Made by a program: the position numbers and the translations under genes
Assembly (NCBI GenBank): GCA_937981555.1
Contig: CALJOK010000043.1
Coordinates: 62,001-126,000, forward strand
Length of the DNA stretch: 64,000 nucleotides
Source: an uncultured Saprospiraceae bacterium
GTDB lineage: Bacteria; Bacteroidota; Bacteroidia; Chitinophagales; Saprospiraceae
Direction: 5' to 3'
In this document: piece by piece, positions 51,049 through 60,708 of the stretch
How the letters are laid out: every line of letters starts with the position of its first letter
Numbering within the stretch: the stretch's first letter is position 1
The notes under the pieces: model-generated
Database searches by the model: none
The model's input: the letters and a program-made list of their open reading frames with translations, nothing else
Told to the model about the DNA's origin: nothing

Positions 51049-53727
51049 TTGGCAAAGAAAGGGAAAACAACAAGCAAACCGAAAAAGGTTACTCCATTAA
51101 TGAAACAATATTTTGGAGTAAAAGAAAAGTATCCAGGAGCTATTTTACTTTTTCGAGTAGGTGATTTTTACGAAACATTTAGTACTGATGCAGTCACGGC
51201 TTCTCAGGTCTTAGGGATCGTTTTGACCAAAAGAAATAACGGTGGGGAAGACATCGCACTCGCAGGATTTCCATATCATTCGATGGATACCTACTTGCCT
51301 CGGTTGGTAAAAGCGGGTTATCGAGTAGCGATTTGTGAGCAATTGGAAAAACCAAGTAAGGAGAAAAAAATTGTCAGACGTGGGGTAACTGAAGTCGTTA
51401 CTCCTGGGGTGGCGATTAATGATAAATTACTTGATCATCGAACCAATAATTATTTAGCTTCCATTCATTTTGGGAAAAAAGATGAATTGGGTGTTTCATT
51501 TTTAGATATTTCTACGGGTGAATTTATGGTGACGCAAGGCAGTTTAGCTTACGTCGATAAATTGCTTCAAAGTTTTCAACCTTCTGAAATTATTTTTTCC
51601 AAAAAGAATGTCGCACTATTTGAGAAGCGATTTGGAGATAAATTTTATACTTATCCTTTAGACGATTGGATTTATGCGATTGATTATTCCAAGGAAAAAT
51701 TGATCGAACAATTTGAGGTGAGTACATTAAAAGGTTTTGGTGTCGAACATCTAGAAATGGCGCAAATTGCAGCAGGTGCATCTTTGCATTATCTCGCGAC
51801 TACTCAAAATACTAATCTAAAACACATCAATGCACTTAGTCGAATTCAACCTGATAAATATGTTTGGTTGGATCGGTTTACAATTCGAAACTTGGAGTTA
51901 GCATTTAGCAATCATCCTAGTGGAATTCCGCTGATTGATATTTTGGATAAAACAGTTTCGCCAATGGGTGCGAGACTCATGAAAAAATGGGTCGTACTTC
52001 CGTTAAAAAATCAAACAGCTATCGAAGCTCGTTTGGACATGGTCGATTGGTTGATAAAAAATCATGAGCAAGCTAGCGAAATCGAATTGAATATACGTCA
52101 AATTGGAGATTTAGAAAGACTGATTTCAAAAGTGCCTTTAGGGAAAATTAATCCACGTGAGGTGGTGCAATTAAAGCGAGCTTTGGAAGCCATCGTTCCA
52201 ACTAAAGCTTTATTGGAGAAAAGTGAAAATTCATTTTTACAAAAAATAGGAGATAACTTAAATCCTTGTAAATCAATCAAAGAACAAATCGCCAATGAGC
52301 TTCGAGAGGAACCACCGGTGAACTTAGCGAAGGGAGGAGTGATCGCAGATAATTTTAATCAAGATCTTGATGACCTTCGACATATTGTGAAAAACAGCAA
52401 GGATTTACTCCTTGAAATTCAGATGGCAGAAGCGGAGAAAACAGGAATCACTAACCTGAAAATTGGTTTCAATAATGTCTTCGGTTATTATCTCGAAGTA
52501 ACTAATAAATATAAAAATCAAAACCTAATTCCCGATGATTGGATTCGAAAACAAACGTTGACGAATGCCGAAAGATATATCACCGAGGAGTTAAAAGTTC
52601 TTGAAGCCAAAATCCTAGGAGCGGAGGAAAAGATTCTTGCACTTGAAGAAAAGCTGTTTGAACAACTCGTTTTTTCTATCGCCGATTTTATTCAACCTGT
52701 GCAGATGAATGCTAATTTGATTGCACAATTAGATTGCCTTTTGTCTTTCGGAAAAGTAGCGGTGAAAAATAATTATTGTCGTCCAGAAATTAATGATTCG
52801 ATGACTATCGACATCAAGGCTGGAAGACATCCTGTGATCGAACAACATTTGCCGCTTGGCGAAAATTATGTTCCCAATGATGTGTACCTCGACAATGAGG
52901 AGCAACAAGTGATGATGATTACTGGGCCAAATATGGCAGGTAAATCGGCACTTCTTCGACAGACTGCTTTAATTTGTTTGATGGCTCAGATGGGGTCTTT
53001 TGTGCCTGCAGAAAGTGCGAAATTAGGATGGATTGATAAAGTGTTTACTAGGGTAGGAGCCTCCGATAATATTTCTTCTGGGGAATCTACTTTTATGGTG
53101 GAGATGAATGAAACGGCCAGTATCATGAATAATATTTCTGATCGTAGCTTAATTTTATTGGATGAAATAGGAAGAGGGACAAGTACTTATGATGGTATTT
53201 CTATCGCTTGGGCGATTGCAGAATTTTTGCATAATAATCAAATTGGGACCAAGGCTGGGATGAGACCCAAAACACTTTTTGCGACTCATTATCATGAATT
53301 AAATGAACTCGCCAATAAATTTACCCGAATTAGAAATTTCAATATTGCTACCAAAGAAGTTGGACAAAAAGTGATCTTTCTTAGAAAGTTAATTGAAGGA
53401 GGAAGTCATCATAGTTTCGGAATTCATGTAGCAAAAATGGCTGGCATGCCTCGAAGTATTGTTGAACGGGCGGCACATATTTTAGTACAACTCGAGCAAA
53501 AGTCTATCGCGAATGGAGAAGAGGAAAAATCATTTGGAGGACAGCCTGATAAAAATATTGGAAAAAAATTAGAGAAGATTTCAGAACCGATGCAATTGAC
53601 TTTCTTTGATGCGAACGATCCAATTTTAGAGGAGTTAAAAGAAGACTTATTGGATTTGGATGTGAATTCGATGACGCCGATAGAGGCGATGATGAAGTTG
53701 AATGAGTTGAAGAAGAAATTGGAGTGA
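51049..53727 (+). CDS. mutS: DNA mismatch repair protein MutS
   Basis: MutS recognises base mismatches and recruits MutL. The 892-residue protein has the N-terminal mismatch-binding domain ('VTPLMKQYFGVKEKYPGAIL', with the Phe-x-Glu motif as 'GDFYETF'), lever and clamp domains, and the ABC-type ATPase with Walker A 'GPNMAGKSAL' (~626), 'ESTFMVEMNETASI', Walker B 'SLILLDEIGRGTSTYDG' and 'FATHYHEL'. The track start (TTG at 51028) overlaps a promoter box; TTG at 51049 gives MAKKGKTTSKPKKVTPLM, the usual N-terminus. No ATG occurs before the conserved domain, so a non-ATG start seems real. It is convergent with ffh. Confidence 0.96.
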   Translation: MAKKGKTTSKPKKVTPLMKQYFGVKEKYPGAILLFRVGDFYETFSTDAVTASQVLGIVLTKRNNGGEDIALAGFPYHSMDTYLPRLVKAGYRVAICEQLEKPSKEKKIVRRGVTEVVTPGVAINDKLLDHRTNNYLASIHFGKKDELGVSFLDISTGEFMVTQGSLAYVDKLLQSFQPSEIIFSKKNVALFEKRFGDKFYTYPLDDWIYAIDYSKEKLIEQFEVSTLKGFGVEHLEMAQIAAGASLHYLATTQNTNLKHINALSRIQPDKYVWLDRFTIRNLELAFSNHPSGIPLIDILDKTVSPMGARLMKKWVVLPLKNQTAIEARLDMVDWLIKNHEQASEIELNIRQIGDLERLISKVPLGKINPREVVQLKRALEAIVPTKALLEKSENSFLQKIGDNLNPCKSIKEQIANELREEPPVNLAKGGVIADNFNQDLDDLRHIVKNSKDLLLEIQMAEAEKTGITNLKIGFNNVFGYYLEVTNKYKNQNLIPDDWIRKQTLTNAERYITEELKVLEAKILGAEEKILALEEKLFEQLVFSIADFIQPVQMNANLIAQLDCLLSFGKVAVKNNYCRPEINDSMTIDIKAGRHPVIEQHLPLGENYVPNDVYLDNEEQQVMMITGPNMAGKSALLRQTALICLMAQMGSFVPAESAKLGWIDKVFTRVGASDNISSGESTFMVEMNETASIMNNISDRSLILLDEIGRGTSTYDGISIAWAIAEFLHNNQIGTKAGMRPKTLFATHYHELNELANKFTRIRNFNIATKEVGQKVIFLRKLIEGGSHHSFGIHVAKMAGMPRSIVERAAHILVQLEQKSIANGEEEKSFGGQPDKNIGKKLEKISEPMQLTFFDANDPILEELKEDLLDLDVNSMTPIEAMMKLNELKKKLE

Positions 53728-53732
53728 ACATT

Positions 53733-53862
53733 TTAGGCGGTAACTTCCAGTTACCTCCTAAATTATTCTTGAGAATAAAAAAAAAGGAGCTAAATTATTT
53801 TTAGCTCCTTTTTTTTAGGTCCATACTGTACTATAATTTAGGAGGTAACTGGAAGTTACCGA
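53733..53862. repeat. Nested palindrome between mutS and ffh
   Basis: Outer arms, TTAGGCGGTAACTTCCAGTT plus more and the complementary GGAGGTAACTGGAAGTTACC block, enclose an inner hairpin, AAAGGAGCTAAA/TTTAGCTCCTTT, with T-runs. Each outer arm also contains its own small palindrome (GGTAACTNCCAGTTACC-like). The inner part is a good bidirectional terminator. Confidence 0.8.
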
Positions 53863-53869
53863 CTAAAAA

Positions 53870-55210
53870 CTACCGTCTCTTCCGACCACCACCCATCATA
53901 TTCCCCATATTCCCTTTACTCATTGTGTGCATCATTTTTTTCATCTGATCAAATTGCTTGATAAACATATTGATCTGGTGAATATCTTGACCGCAACCTT
54001 TTGCAATTCTTTTCTTCCGACTCATATTCAACACTTCAGGATTTGCTCTTTCTTGTGCGGTCATCGAGTAAATAATCGCTTCTACTTTATTGAATGCCTT
54101 ATCATCAATTTCTACATCTTTCAACGCTTTGCTCATTCCAGGGATCATTTTCATCAATGATTTTAAATCACCCATTTTTCGAATCTGATTCAACTGACTT
54201 AAGAAATCATCAAAATCAAATTTGTTCTTTTTGATTTTCTTCTCTAATCGTTTTGCTTCTTTTTCGTCAAATTGCTCTTGCGCTTTCTCTACAAACGAAA
54301 CAATATCACCCATTCCCAAAATTCGATTCGCCATCCGATCAGGGTGGAAAACATCTAAGGTTTCCATCGTCTCACCTGTACTCACAAATTTGATTGGTTT
54401 TCCAACAGTATACTTTACAGAAAGTGCAGCACCACCTCTTGTATCACCATCCAATTTTGTCAATACAACTCCATCAAAATTAATTCGCTCATTAAAAGCT
54501 TGAGCCGTATTCACGGCATCCTGACCCGTCATCGAATCTACTACAAAAAGTGTTTCCGTTGGATTGATTGCTTTTTTGACATTCGAAATCTCCGTCATCA
54601 TTTCTTCATCCACCGCCAAACGACCAGCTGTATCGACGATCACTACATCGTGATTATTGTTACGAGCATATTCGATGGCATTTTGAGAAATAGAAACTGG
54701 ATTTTTATTCTCTTCTTCTTTATAAACCGCTACACCAATCTGCTCACCCAAAACAGTTAACTGATTGATCGCCGCAGGTCGGTAAACATCACAAGCCACT
54801 AAAAGAGGTCGCTGCTGTTTTTTTGTTTTTAAGAAATTCGCCAATTTAGCTGAGAAAGTCGTTTTACCAGATCCTTGCAAACCAGAGATCAAAATGATTC
54901 CTGGATCTTTCGTCCCTTTACCCGTATTGATTCCTTCGGCTTGTCCACCCATCAATTCCACCAATTCATCCAAGACGATTTTGACCATCATCTCACCAGG
55001 CTTCACCGCACTCAAAATATTTTTACTTCCGAGGGCTTGCTCTTTTACTTTGTCTGTAAATTCTTTGGCGATCTTATAATTCACATCGGCACCTACCAAA
55101 GCACGTCTAATTTCTTTAATTGAAGTAGCTACATTCAGCTCCGTCAATTTTCCATCACCTTTCAGATTCTTAAACGCGCCGTCTAATTTGTCCTGTAAAT
55201 TTTCAAACAT
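53870..55210 (-). CDS. ffh: Signal recognition particle protein Ffh
   Basis: Ffh is the GTPase that, with 4.5S RNA, brings nascent membrane and secreted proteins to FtsY. The 446-residue protein has the N domain (MFENLQDKLDGAFKNL), G1 'GLQGSGKTTF', 'DVYRPAAINQL', 'DTAGRLAVDE', 'TKLDGDTRGGAAL', and the Met-rich M domain ('IPGMSKALKD', 'CGQDIHQINMFIKQFDQMKK', ending 'NMMGGGRKRR'). The longer ORF start at 55243 adds 11 residues from upstream sequence; the ATG at 55210 gives the normal N-terminus. Its RNA partner gene is not in the window. Confidence 0.97.
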   Translation of the reverse strand: MFENLQDKLDGAFKNLKGDGKLTELNVATSIKEIRRALVGADVNYKIAKEFTDKVKEQALGSKNILSAVKPGEMMVKIVLDELVELMGGQAEGINTGKGTKDPGIILISGLQGSGKTTFSAKLANFLKTKKQQRPLLVACDVYRPAAINQLTVLGEQIGVAVYKEEENKNPVSISQNAIEYARNNNHDVVIVDTAGRLAVDEEMMTEISNVKKAINPTETLFVVDSMTGQDAVNTAQAFNERINFDGVVLTKLDGDTRGGAALSVKYTVGKPIKFVSTGETMETLDVFHPDRMANRILGMGDIVSFVEKAQEQFDEKEAKRLEKKIKKNKFDFDDFLSQLNQIRKMGDLKSLMKMIPGMSKALKDVEIDDKAFNKVEAIIYSMTAQERANPEVLNMSRKKRIAKGCGQDIHQINMFIKQFDQMKKMMHTMSKGNMGNMMGGGRKRR

Positions 55211-55582
55211 AATTTTTAATATTGAAATGGTTGATTTGGACAACCAAATTGATTTTTAATTTAAGGGTGCAAATATAGTAGAAATATAGGTAAGGTTGAA
55301 ATAGATTTTGAGGAAAAAAGGTGAATTTCTAAAAAGGGAAAATTTCACCACAGATGTAGACAGATTAGTAAAGATTTTTTCAGTAATTAATATCCTGTGG
55401 AAAATCTGTGTAATCTGTGGTGAAATTTTGTTTAATGCATAACATTCTGATTAACAGTTGTTTATAACATTGAATCACTAGTAAAGAAGTAATTTTAAAA
55501 GAAGAAACTTAACATTAAACTGAAAATTTAACTATTACCTTATTCTCCTATTTTATGACTAATTTCGCACCCAAAAAAAATC
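55211..55582. other. 372-bp divergent intergenic region between ffh and the helicase gene
   Basis: No ORF is supported. It should hold promoters for both genes. Its main visible feature is the palindrome at 55339-55429, roughly in the middle. Confidence 0.5.
55339..55429. repeat. Palindrome of the CCACAGA(T/C) repeat family
   Basis: AAAATTTCACCACAGATGTA and following bases pair with the arm ending ATCTGTGGTGAAATTTT at 55429, around a ~20-base centre. The CTGTG/CACAG modules relate it to the palindromes at 17803 and 56705. Confidence 0.8.
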
Positions 55583-56695
55583 ATGTCCACATTTCAAGAA
55601 TTAGGAATTTCAAAAAAGATTATTCAAGCACTTAATGAAAATAGAATTGTTAAGCCATCTGAGATTCAGCAGAAAGTAATTCCAATTTTGATGGGAGCAA
55701 AAACTGATATCGTTGGACAAGCACCAACTGGAACTGGTAAAACTGCTGCTTTTGGAATTCCTATTTTACAAAAAATAAAACCGAACGAACCTGTTGTGCA
55801 AACATTGATTCTTTGCCCGACTCGTGAACTTGGAATTCAAATCAAAAGAGAATTATTTCGATATACAAAATACACCGAAAAGATTTTTGCGGAAGCAGTT
55901 TACGGAGGTGAAAAAATTGATAAGCAAATTGCTTCTCTTCGAAGACCAACTCATATTGTGGTCGCCACTCCAGGTCGATTGATTGATTTGGTGGAACGAA
56001 AAGCGGTAGATTTAAGTCGAGTTGAAACGGTTGTTTTGGATGAGGCTGACGAAATGTTGAAGCGAGGATTCAAAGAAGATTTGGAGAAAATTCTAACGTT
56101 TGTTAAAGGTAAAGGCAATATTTGGTTATTCTCTGCGACGATGCCGAAAGGAATTCAGGACATCATTCACAATTATTTATCGCCTGATGCACATCGGATT
56201 CGAGTGCAAAAAGACCATGAAGTTAATCCTGATATTACGCATGAATATGTGTTGTGTAATCCTGTAGATAAATTGAATTATTTGATTCGGTTTCTTAAAG
56301 GGCAAGGGGAAGAGCAAGGGTTGATTTTTTGTCGGACGAAAAAAATGACTCAAACATTGAGCATGCAATTGAAAGCTAAAAATTTTAGAGTTGACGCGAT
56401 GCATGGTGATCTCAAACAAATTGAAAGAGATAAAGTGATGCGTGCTTTTAAAAATAAAAATTTACAAATGGTCGTCGCGACGGATATTTCTGCGAGAGGA
56501 ATTGATATCAAAGATTTAGCTTTTGTCGCTCATTTTGAGCAGCCTGATCAGTCGGAATATTACACGCACCGAAGTGGACGAACTGCTCGTGCGGGGAAGA
56601 AAGGAATTTCTTTGAGTTTTGTTTCGAATCGAGATTTGGAGAAATTGATGTTGATGGCGAAGAGTTTGGGGATTAAGATTTCGGGACGGAAATAG
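55583..56695 (+). CDS. DEAD-box RNA helicase, core only
   Basis: This 370-residue ATP-dependent RNA helicase has the Q motif region ('ELGISKKIIQALNENRIVKP'), motif I 'APTGTGKTAAF', Ia 'PTRELGIQ', Ib 'TPGRLID', II 'VLDEADEML', III 'FSATMP', IV-V 'GLIFCRTKK' and 'VATDISARGIDI', and VI 'HRSGRTARAGKKG'. It ends right after the core with no RhlE- or DeaD-type extension. A role in RNA remodelling such as ribosome assembly or decay is likely, but the branch cannot be named. It stands alone, followed by a large palindrome. Confidence 0.95.
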   Translation: MSTFQELGISKKIIQALNENRIVKPSEIQQKVIPILMGAKTDIVGQAPTGTGKTAAFGIPILQKIKPNEPVVQTLILCPTRELGIQIKRELFRYTKYTEKIFAEAVYGGEKIDKQIASLRRPTHIVVATPGRLIDLVERKAVDLSRVETVVLDEADEMLKRGFKEDLEKILTFVKGKGNIWLFSATMPKGIQDIIHNYLSPDAHRIRVQKDHEVNPDITHEYVLCNPVDKLNYLIRFLKGQGEEQGLIFCRTKKMTQTLSMQLKAKNFRVDAMHGDLKQIERDKVMRAFKNKNLQMVVATDISARGIDIKDLAFVAHFEQPDQSEYYTHRSGRTARAGKKGISLSFVSNRDLEKLMLMAKSLGIKISGRK

Positions 56696-56704
56696 GAATT
56701 TGGA

Positions 56705-56805
56705 TTTGCCACAGACCAACACAGACTTGACTGACTTTTCCACATTTCAGTCTCTTAGATCAATTAATGTGAAAGTCAGTCAAGTCTGTGTTAATCCGTG
56801 GCAAA
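56705..56805. repeat. Long palindrome, GCCACAGAC repeat family copy 2
   Basis: TTTGCCACAGACCAACACAG plus ~20 more bases pair with the complementary arm at 56766-56805 around a ~20-base centre. GCCACAGAC, AAGTCTGTG and GAAAGTCAGT modules are shared with the palindrome at 17803-17906. Confidence 0.85.
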
Positions 56806-56943
56806 AAAAAATAATCAAATATTATGGAACCTTTTCACAATTCCAAGTGTTCTCTCTTTTGTAAAAATAATAACATGAGACTTACGATTATTTTCCAACC
56901 TTTTAAAATGGTATTTTGCCCATTGCTCTTTATTTCTTCAACG

Positions 56944-56999
56944 CAGAAGTAAAAGCTGGGCAGGCAATTTAGCACTCGCTAATTGACCGTTGCTTCTGT
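56944..56999. other. RNA-like double-stem block
   Basis: GCAGAAG pairs with CTTCTG at the ends, and CAATTTAGC/GCTAATTG form an inner stem with an ACTC loop. It lies in the presumed leader of the EF-G gene; no known RNA family was recognised. Confidence 0.35.
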
Positions 57000-57028
57000 A
57001 TTTAACAAAAACAAGTTTGGTATTTTAA

Positions 57029-57062
57029 ATTAACCTCGATGAGAGTTAATCTTTCTTTTTTT
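57029..57062 (+). terminator. Attenuator-like hairpin in the EF-G leader
   Basis: ATTAACCTC, loop GAT and GAGAGTTAAT (one bulge) are followed by CTTTCTTTTTTT, ~115 bp before the EF-G ATG. Either it ends an upstream transcript or it attenuates the EF-G gene. Confidence 0.55.
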
Positions 57063-57175
57063 GAAAAAAAATAAAATCAAAAAATGAGAATAGATTAATG
57101 TTTCGGACGAAGGTTATCTGGCATTGTTCAGCTAGTCAGAGTATTGTTTTTTTTGAAGTATAAAAAATTAAAAAG

Positions 57176-59287
57176 ATGAAACGCGATAGATTGCGATTTT
57201 TACGAAATATAGGAATTGCCGCACACATTGATGCAGGCAAAACAACATTAACAGAAAGGATTCTTTACTTCACCGGCAAGTCACATCGCATAGGCGAAAC
57301 TCATGATGGCAACAGCCAAATGGATACGATGAAGCAGGAAAAAGAAAAAGGAATTACGATTAGTTCAGCGGCAACTCATACGGAATGGAAGTATGGTGGA
57401 GAGCAATTTTTGATGAACATTATTGATACTCCAGGGCACGTTGATTTTATGATTGAGGTGGAACGATCACTCCGAGTTTTAGATGGAATGGTTGCCTTGT
57501 TTGATGCGGTTGCGGGAGTTGAATCTCAGACGGAAACGGTTTGGCAACAGGCAGCTAGATACGAAGTTCCTGTGATTGCAATGGTCAACAAAATGGATAG
57601 AGTAGGAGCTGATTTTTTTGAAGTGGTTCGACAAATTGAAACTCGTTTGGGAGCGAATGCTTTAGCGATTCAAATTCCAATTGGAGCGGAAGATGGTTTT
57701 GTAGGAGTGATTGATTTGATTGAATGGAAAGCAGTTTATTGGAATGAGGAAGGAGAGGTTTTGGAGAAAAATGAAATTCCAAAATCGCTGATGGAAGAGG
57801 CACAAAAGTATCGAGATATTTTGCTAGAAACAATTGCTCTTTTTGACGAAAACTTGATGAATCAATATTTCGAAAATGCCAAAAGTATCACCGCTGAGCA
57901 ATTGAATATTGTCTTACGGAAAGCAGTTTTAAATCGACAAATTGTTCCTGTAATTATGGGTGCCGCGTATAAAAATAGAGGAGTGCAAACGTTGCTAAAT
58001 GCAGTTTGTGATTACTTGCCTTCGCCATTGGATCGAGGCGCAGTAGAGGCAAAAAAAATGGCAGATGAAACTACTGTTTTACGTCAGCCTGATGCCGACG
58101 AACCCTTTGCTGCCTTGGCTTTTAAGATTGCGTTGGATGAGCAGAACCGACAACTTTGTTTCTTTAGAGTATATGCTGGAATGCTAAAAATTGGGGATTC
58201 AATTTTAAATCCTCGAACGGGCAAGAAAGAAAGAATTGGTCGTTTGTATCAAATTCATGCGAACAAACGAGCGGAGATTCAAAGTGTTTCTGCTGGCGAT
58301 ATTGCTGCCACGGTTGGTTTGAAATCTGTACGAACAGGAGACACACTTTCTGCGCAAAATGACCCAATTATTTTGGAAAGTTTATTCGTTCCTAAGCCTG
58401 TAATTAGCATGGCGATAGAAGCGAAAAATGCGGAGCAATTAGACAAATTAGGAATGGCATTAGCCAAGTTGCAAATGGAAGATCCTAGTTTTAAAGTTCA
58501 ATTGGATGAAGCAACTGGACAAACAATTGTGCTCGGGATGGGTGAATTACATTTGATGATTAAGTTGGATATTTTAAAAGAAGATTTCAGTCTTGACGTC
58601 AAGGTAGGTTCTCCGAAAGTGGCGTATCAGGAAGAATTTACCAAGTCCGTTCAGACTCGATATCGATTGAAGAATCAAACTGGCGGCGGCGGGTTATATG
58701 CAGAAATCGAAGTGAAAGTTGGTTCTGCTGACGAGGCATTTTTAAACAGCGATGCTTTCCTAAAAGAAGGAAAACGATTGCAGTTTGTCAATAAAATTGT
58801 TGGCGGTACAATTCCAAAAGAATTCATTCCTTCGGTTGAAAAAGGTTTTGCTCAAATGTTGGATAATGGTGCTTTGGCAAGTTATCCAATTCAAAATTTG
58901 AAAGTTGAATTGTTGGATGGAAAAACACATTCCAAAGATTCCAAACCTTTAGCATTTGAACTCTGTGCCATGGAAACTTTTAGATCGATCGCGATGCAAA
59001 TGGAACCTCAACTTTTAGAGCCAATGATGGCTGTGGAAGTAACTACTCCTGAAGAATATTTAGGAAACATTTTAGGTGGTTTGAATCGAAGGCGAAGTGT
59101 TATTTTATCACAAGAAATGACTGGACTTCATAATCGAATTGAAGCAGAAGTTCCTTTGGCTGAAATGTTTGGTTACGTGAATCATCTTCGATCGGTGAGT
59201 GCTGGTCGGGCAAATTATTCGATGAAATTCAAACATTACGCTGCTTTGCCAGGGCAAAAAGTGGAAGAGGTTTTGGCTCAAATTTAA
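57176..59287 (+). CDS. fusA: Elongation factor G, stand-alone paralogue
   Basis: This 703-residue translational GTPase promotes ribosomal translocation. G motifs are intact: G1 '[14 protein letters not shown]', G2 '[13 protein letters not shown]', G3 'DTPGHVDF' and G4 'NKMDRVG'. Domain II-V landmarks are '[16 protein letters not shown]', '[11 protein letters not shown]' and '[15 protein letters not shown]'. The domain IV tip reads '[16 protein letters not shown]', differing from the usual 'HDVDSS'. It is not next to rpsL, rpsG or tuf, so it is probably a second EF-G rather than the str-operon copy; that needs the rest of the genome. Its leader holds an attenuator-like hairpin, and a terminator follows. 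Confidence 0.92.
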   Translation: MKRDRLRFLRNIGIAAHIDAGKTTLTERILYFTGKSHRIGETHDGNSQMDTMKQEKEKGITISSAATHTEWKYGGEQFLMNIIDTPGHVDFMIEVERSLRVLDGMVALFDAVAGVESQTETVWQQAARYEVPVIAMVNKMDRVGADFFEVVRQIETRLGANALAIQIPIGAEDGFVGVIDLIEWKAVYWNEEGEVLEKNEIPKSLMEEAQKYRDILLETIALFDENLMNQYFENAKSITAEQLNIVLRKAVLNRQIVPVIMGAAYKNRGVQTLLNAVCDYLPSPLDRGAVEAKKMADETTVLRQPDADEPFAALAFKIALDEQNRQLCFFRVYAGMLKIGDSILNPRTGKKERIGRLYQIHANKRAEIQSVSAGDIAATVGLKSVRTGDTLSAQNDPIILESLFVPKPVISMAIEAKNAEQLDKLGMALAKLQMEDPSFKVQLDEATGQTIVLGMGELHLMIKLDILKEDFSLDVKVGSPKVAYQEEFTKSVQTRYRLKNQTGGGGLYAEIEVKVGSADEAFLNSDAFLKEGKRLQFVNKIVGGTIPKEFIPSVEKGFAQMLDNGALASYPIQNLKVELLDGKTHSKDSKPLAFELCAMETFRSIAMQMEPQLLEPMMAVEVTTPEEYLGNILGGLNRRRSVILSQEMTGLHNRIEAEVPLAEMFGYVNHLRSVSAGRANYSMKFKHYAALPGQKVEEVLAQI

Positions 59288-59311
59288 AATGTAAGTATCA
59301 TGTTATAAACG

Positions 59312-59343
59312 GTAGCTCTCATTAATTTGGGAGCTACTTTTTT
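59312..59343 (+). terminator. Terminator of the EF-G gene
   Basis: GTAGCTCTC and GGGAGCTAC pair around a short loop and are followed by a run of T residues, 25 bp after the stop. Confidence 0.85.
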
Positions 59344-59345
59344 AT

Positions 59346-60065
59346 TTAAATACTCAAATAAATTCCACCGACTACCAATGCAACTAATGAAGTATGCAAA
59401 ACAGTTGCTAGCAAATAACAACCAATCGCCTTTAGAAATCCCTTCCAGTTTTTTTCATCAAAAACGGAAATGTAAGCCACAAACATATAAATAATGGAAC
59501 CTGTAATCAGAATTGTGAATACCTTCATATCAACAAATGCTACAGGGATAGTAACAATAAAAATAAACGTAGTCAGAGCAATGATATAACTATTGATAAT
59601 TAAATGCTCTGCGTAATTGTATTGTTTTTTTCGAAAAATCCAAAGAGTTGCTAATGCAAAAAATGGAATTTTTAGTAATTGAAAAATGTGATAATATTGC
59701 TTGACTAGGTTATTGAAAATTCCAACTGCATCATTTAGTTTTTGAGGAATACCTTCACCTAAATTAATTGTAGTTCCCCCCATCATACCATCAATTTCAT
59801 TTCCACTCAGGGCATCAGAATTGGAAGCTTTTATTAATTCTAAGGTTAAGAACGTAGCAATGGTAATCATCAAAATTAGAAAATTCATTGGCTTGATATG
59901 CTTCGTCCTTTCGACTGTAAAAAGATAATTACTCAAAGTCTTCCCAGGAGTAAACAAAAGATTTTTTACCGTAAAAGAAAACCCTTTTTCAAAATTGAAA
60001 ACAGCTAAAATAGATTCATAGATGGTTTGCATCGAAATGCGAGGTGGAATATTTGGTTGCTCCAT
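59346..60065 (-). CDS. DUF3667-type membrane protein
   Basis: This 239-residue protein matches the membrane part of DUF3667 proteins: 'RISMQTIYESILAVFNFEKG' and 'FSFTVKNLLFTPGKTLSNYL' are the conserved juxtamembrane segment, followed by about five membrane helices (~78-95, 132-152, 160-182, 186-205 and 215-237). The N-terminal zinc ribbon found in many members is missing. Function unknown. It is convergent with the EF-G gene. Confidence 0.82.
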   Translation of the reverse strand: MEQPNIPPRISMQTIYESILAVFNFEKGFSFTVKNLLFTPGKTLSNYLFTVERTKHIKPMNFLILMITIATFLTLELIKASNSDALSGNEIDGMMGGTTINLGEGIPQKLNDAVGIFNNLVKQYYHIFQLLKIPFFALATLWIFRKKQYNYAEHLIINSYIIALTTFIFIVTIPVAFVDMKVFTILITGSIIYMFVAYISVFDEKNWKGFLKAIGCYLLATVLHTSLVALVVGGIYLSI

Positions 60066-60224
60066 ATTTGTTTTTTTCTAAAAATAAGAAATTAAAAGTT
60101 GGAATAAAAAATCATATTGGAAATGTATTGTTATTTTATAATATGAACAGGAACTTATACTTATTTTATATAACTTTCGTTTTCTTGTTTTAAAGAATTT
60201 TACCTCAAAAAAAATAACTAAATT

Positions 60225-60689
60225 ATGGCAAAATGGCTCACCTCAATTTCTTCTAATGTTCAAGAATTTATTGAAAAACAAAAAATGTTTTTCGTCGCAA
60301 CTGCTGCTAAGGATGGCAAAGTAAATGTTTCGCCAAAAGGATTAGATACTTTAAAGGTGATAGATAAAAATAAAGTGGTTTGGTTAAATCTAGGAGGAAG
60401 TGGCAATGAAACGGAAACACATTTAAATGATACAAATCGAATGACTTTGATGTTTTGTTCATTCGAAGGAGGTCCGTTGATTGTTAGATTATATGGAACA
60501 GCAAAATCTATTCGACCTGAAAATGAAAATTGGGAATCGATGATTTCGTTTTTCCCCAACCAACCTAGAGCACGGCAAATATTTGAAATGGAAGTGGTGG
60601 ATGTACAAACTTCTTGCGGATATGGAGTACCATTTTTTAAATTCGAAGCACAACGGAAACCATTAACAATTCCAAAAGTTAAAAAATAA
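60225..60689 (+). CDS. PNPOx-family flavin-binding protein
   Basis: This 154-residue protein has the split beta-barrel of the pyridoxamine 5'-phosphate oxidase superfamily: 'KQKMFFVATAAKDGKVNVSP' is the first strand pair, 'KVVWLNLGGSGNETETHL' the flavin-binding core and 'CSFEGGPLIVRLYGTAK' the next strands. The C-terminal 'SCGYGVPFFKFEAQR' is typical of the small subgroup with a conserved Cys-Gly-Tyr. The substrate is unknown; roles in flavin reduction or stress are common. It stands alone, convergent with a membrane-protein gene. Confidence 0.88.
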   Translation: MAKWLTSISSNVQEFIEKQKMFFVATAAKDGKVNVSPKGLDTLKVIDKNKVVWLNLGGSGNETETHLNDTNRMTLMFCSFEGGPLIVRLYGTAKSIRPENENWESMISFFPNQPRARQIFEMEVVDVQTSCGYGVPFFKFEAQRKPLTIPKVKK

Positions 60690-60708
60690 TAGAGAGCAGA
60701 CCACCACG

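Larger units (their letters stand above)
56696..57175. other. 480-bp region upstream of the EF-G gene with palindrome, structured block and attenuator-like hairpin
   Basis: No ORF is supported. It contains a repeat palindrome (56705-56805), an RNA-like double-stem block (56944-56999) and a hairpin with T-run (57029-57062). Together they could form a long 5' leader for the EF-G gene. Confidence 0.5.

Noticed and set aside
57176-59287. Bacteroides-type EF-G2 lacking GTPase activity
   Set aside because: All GTP-binding motifs, including the P-loop and the G3 'DTPGHVDF', are intact.
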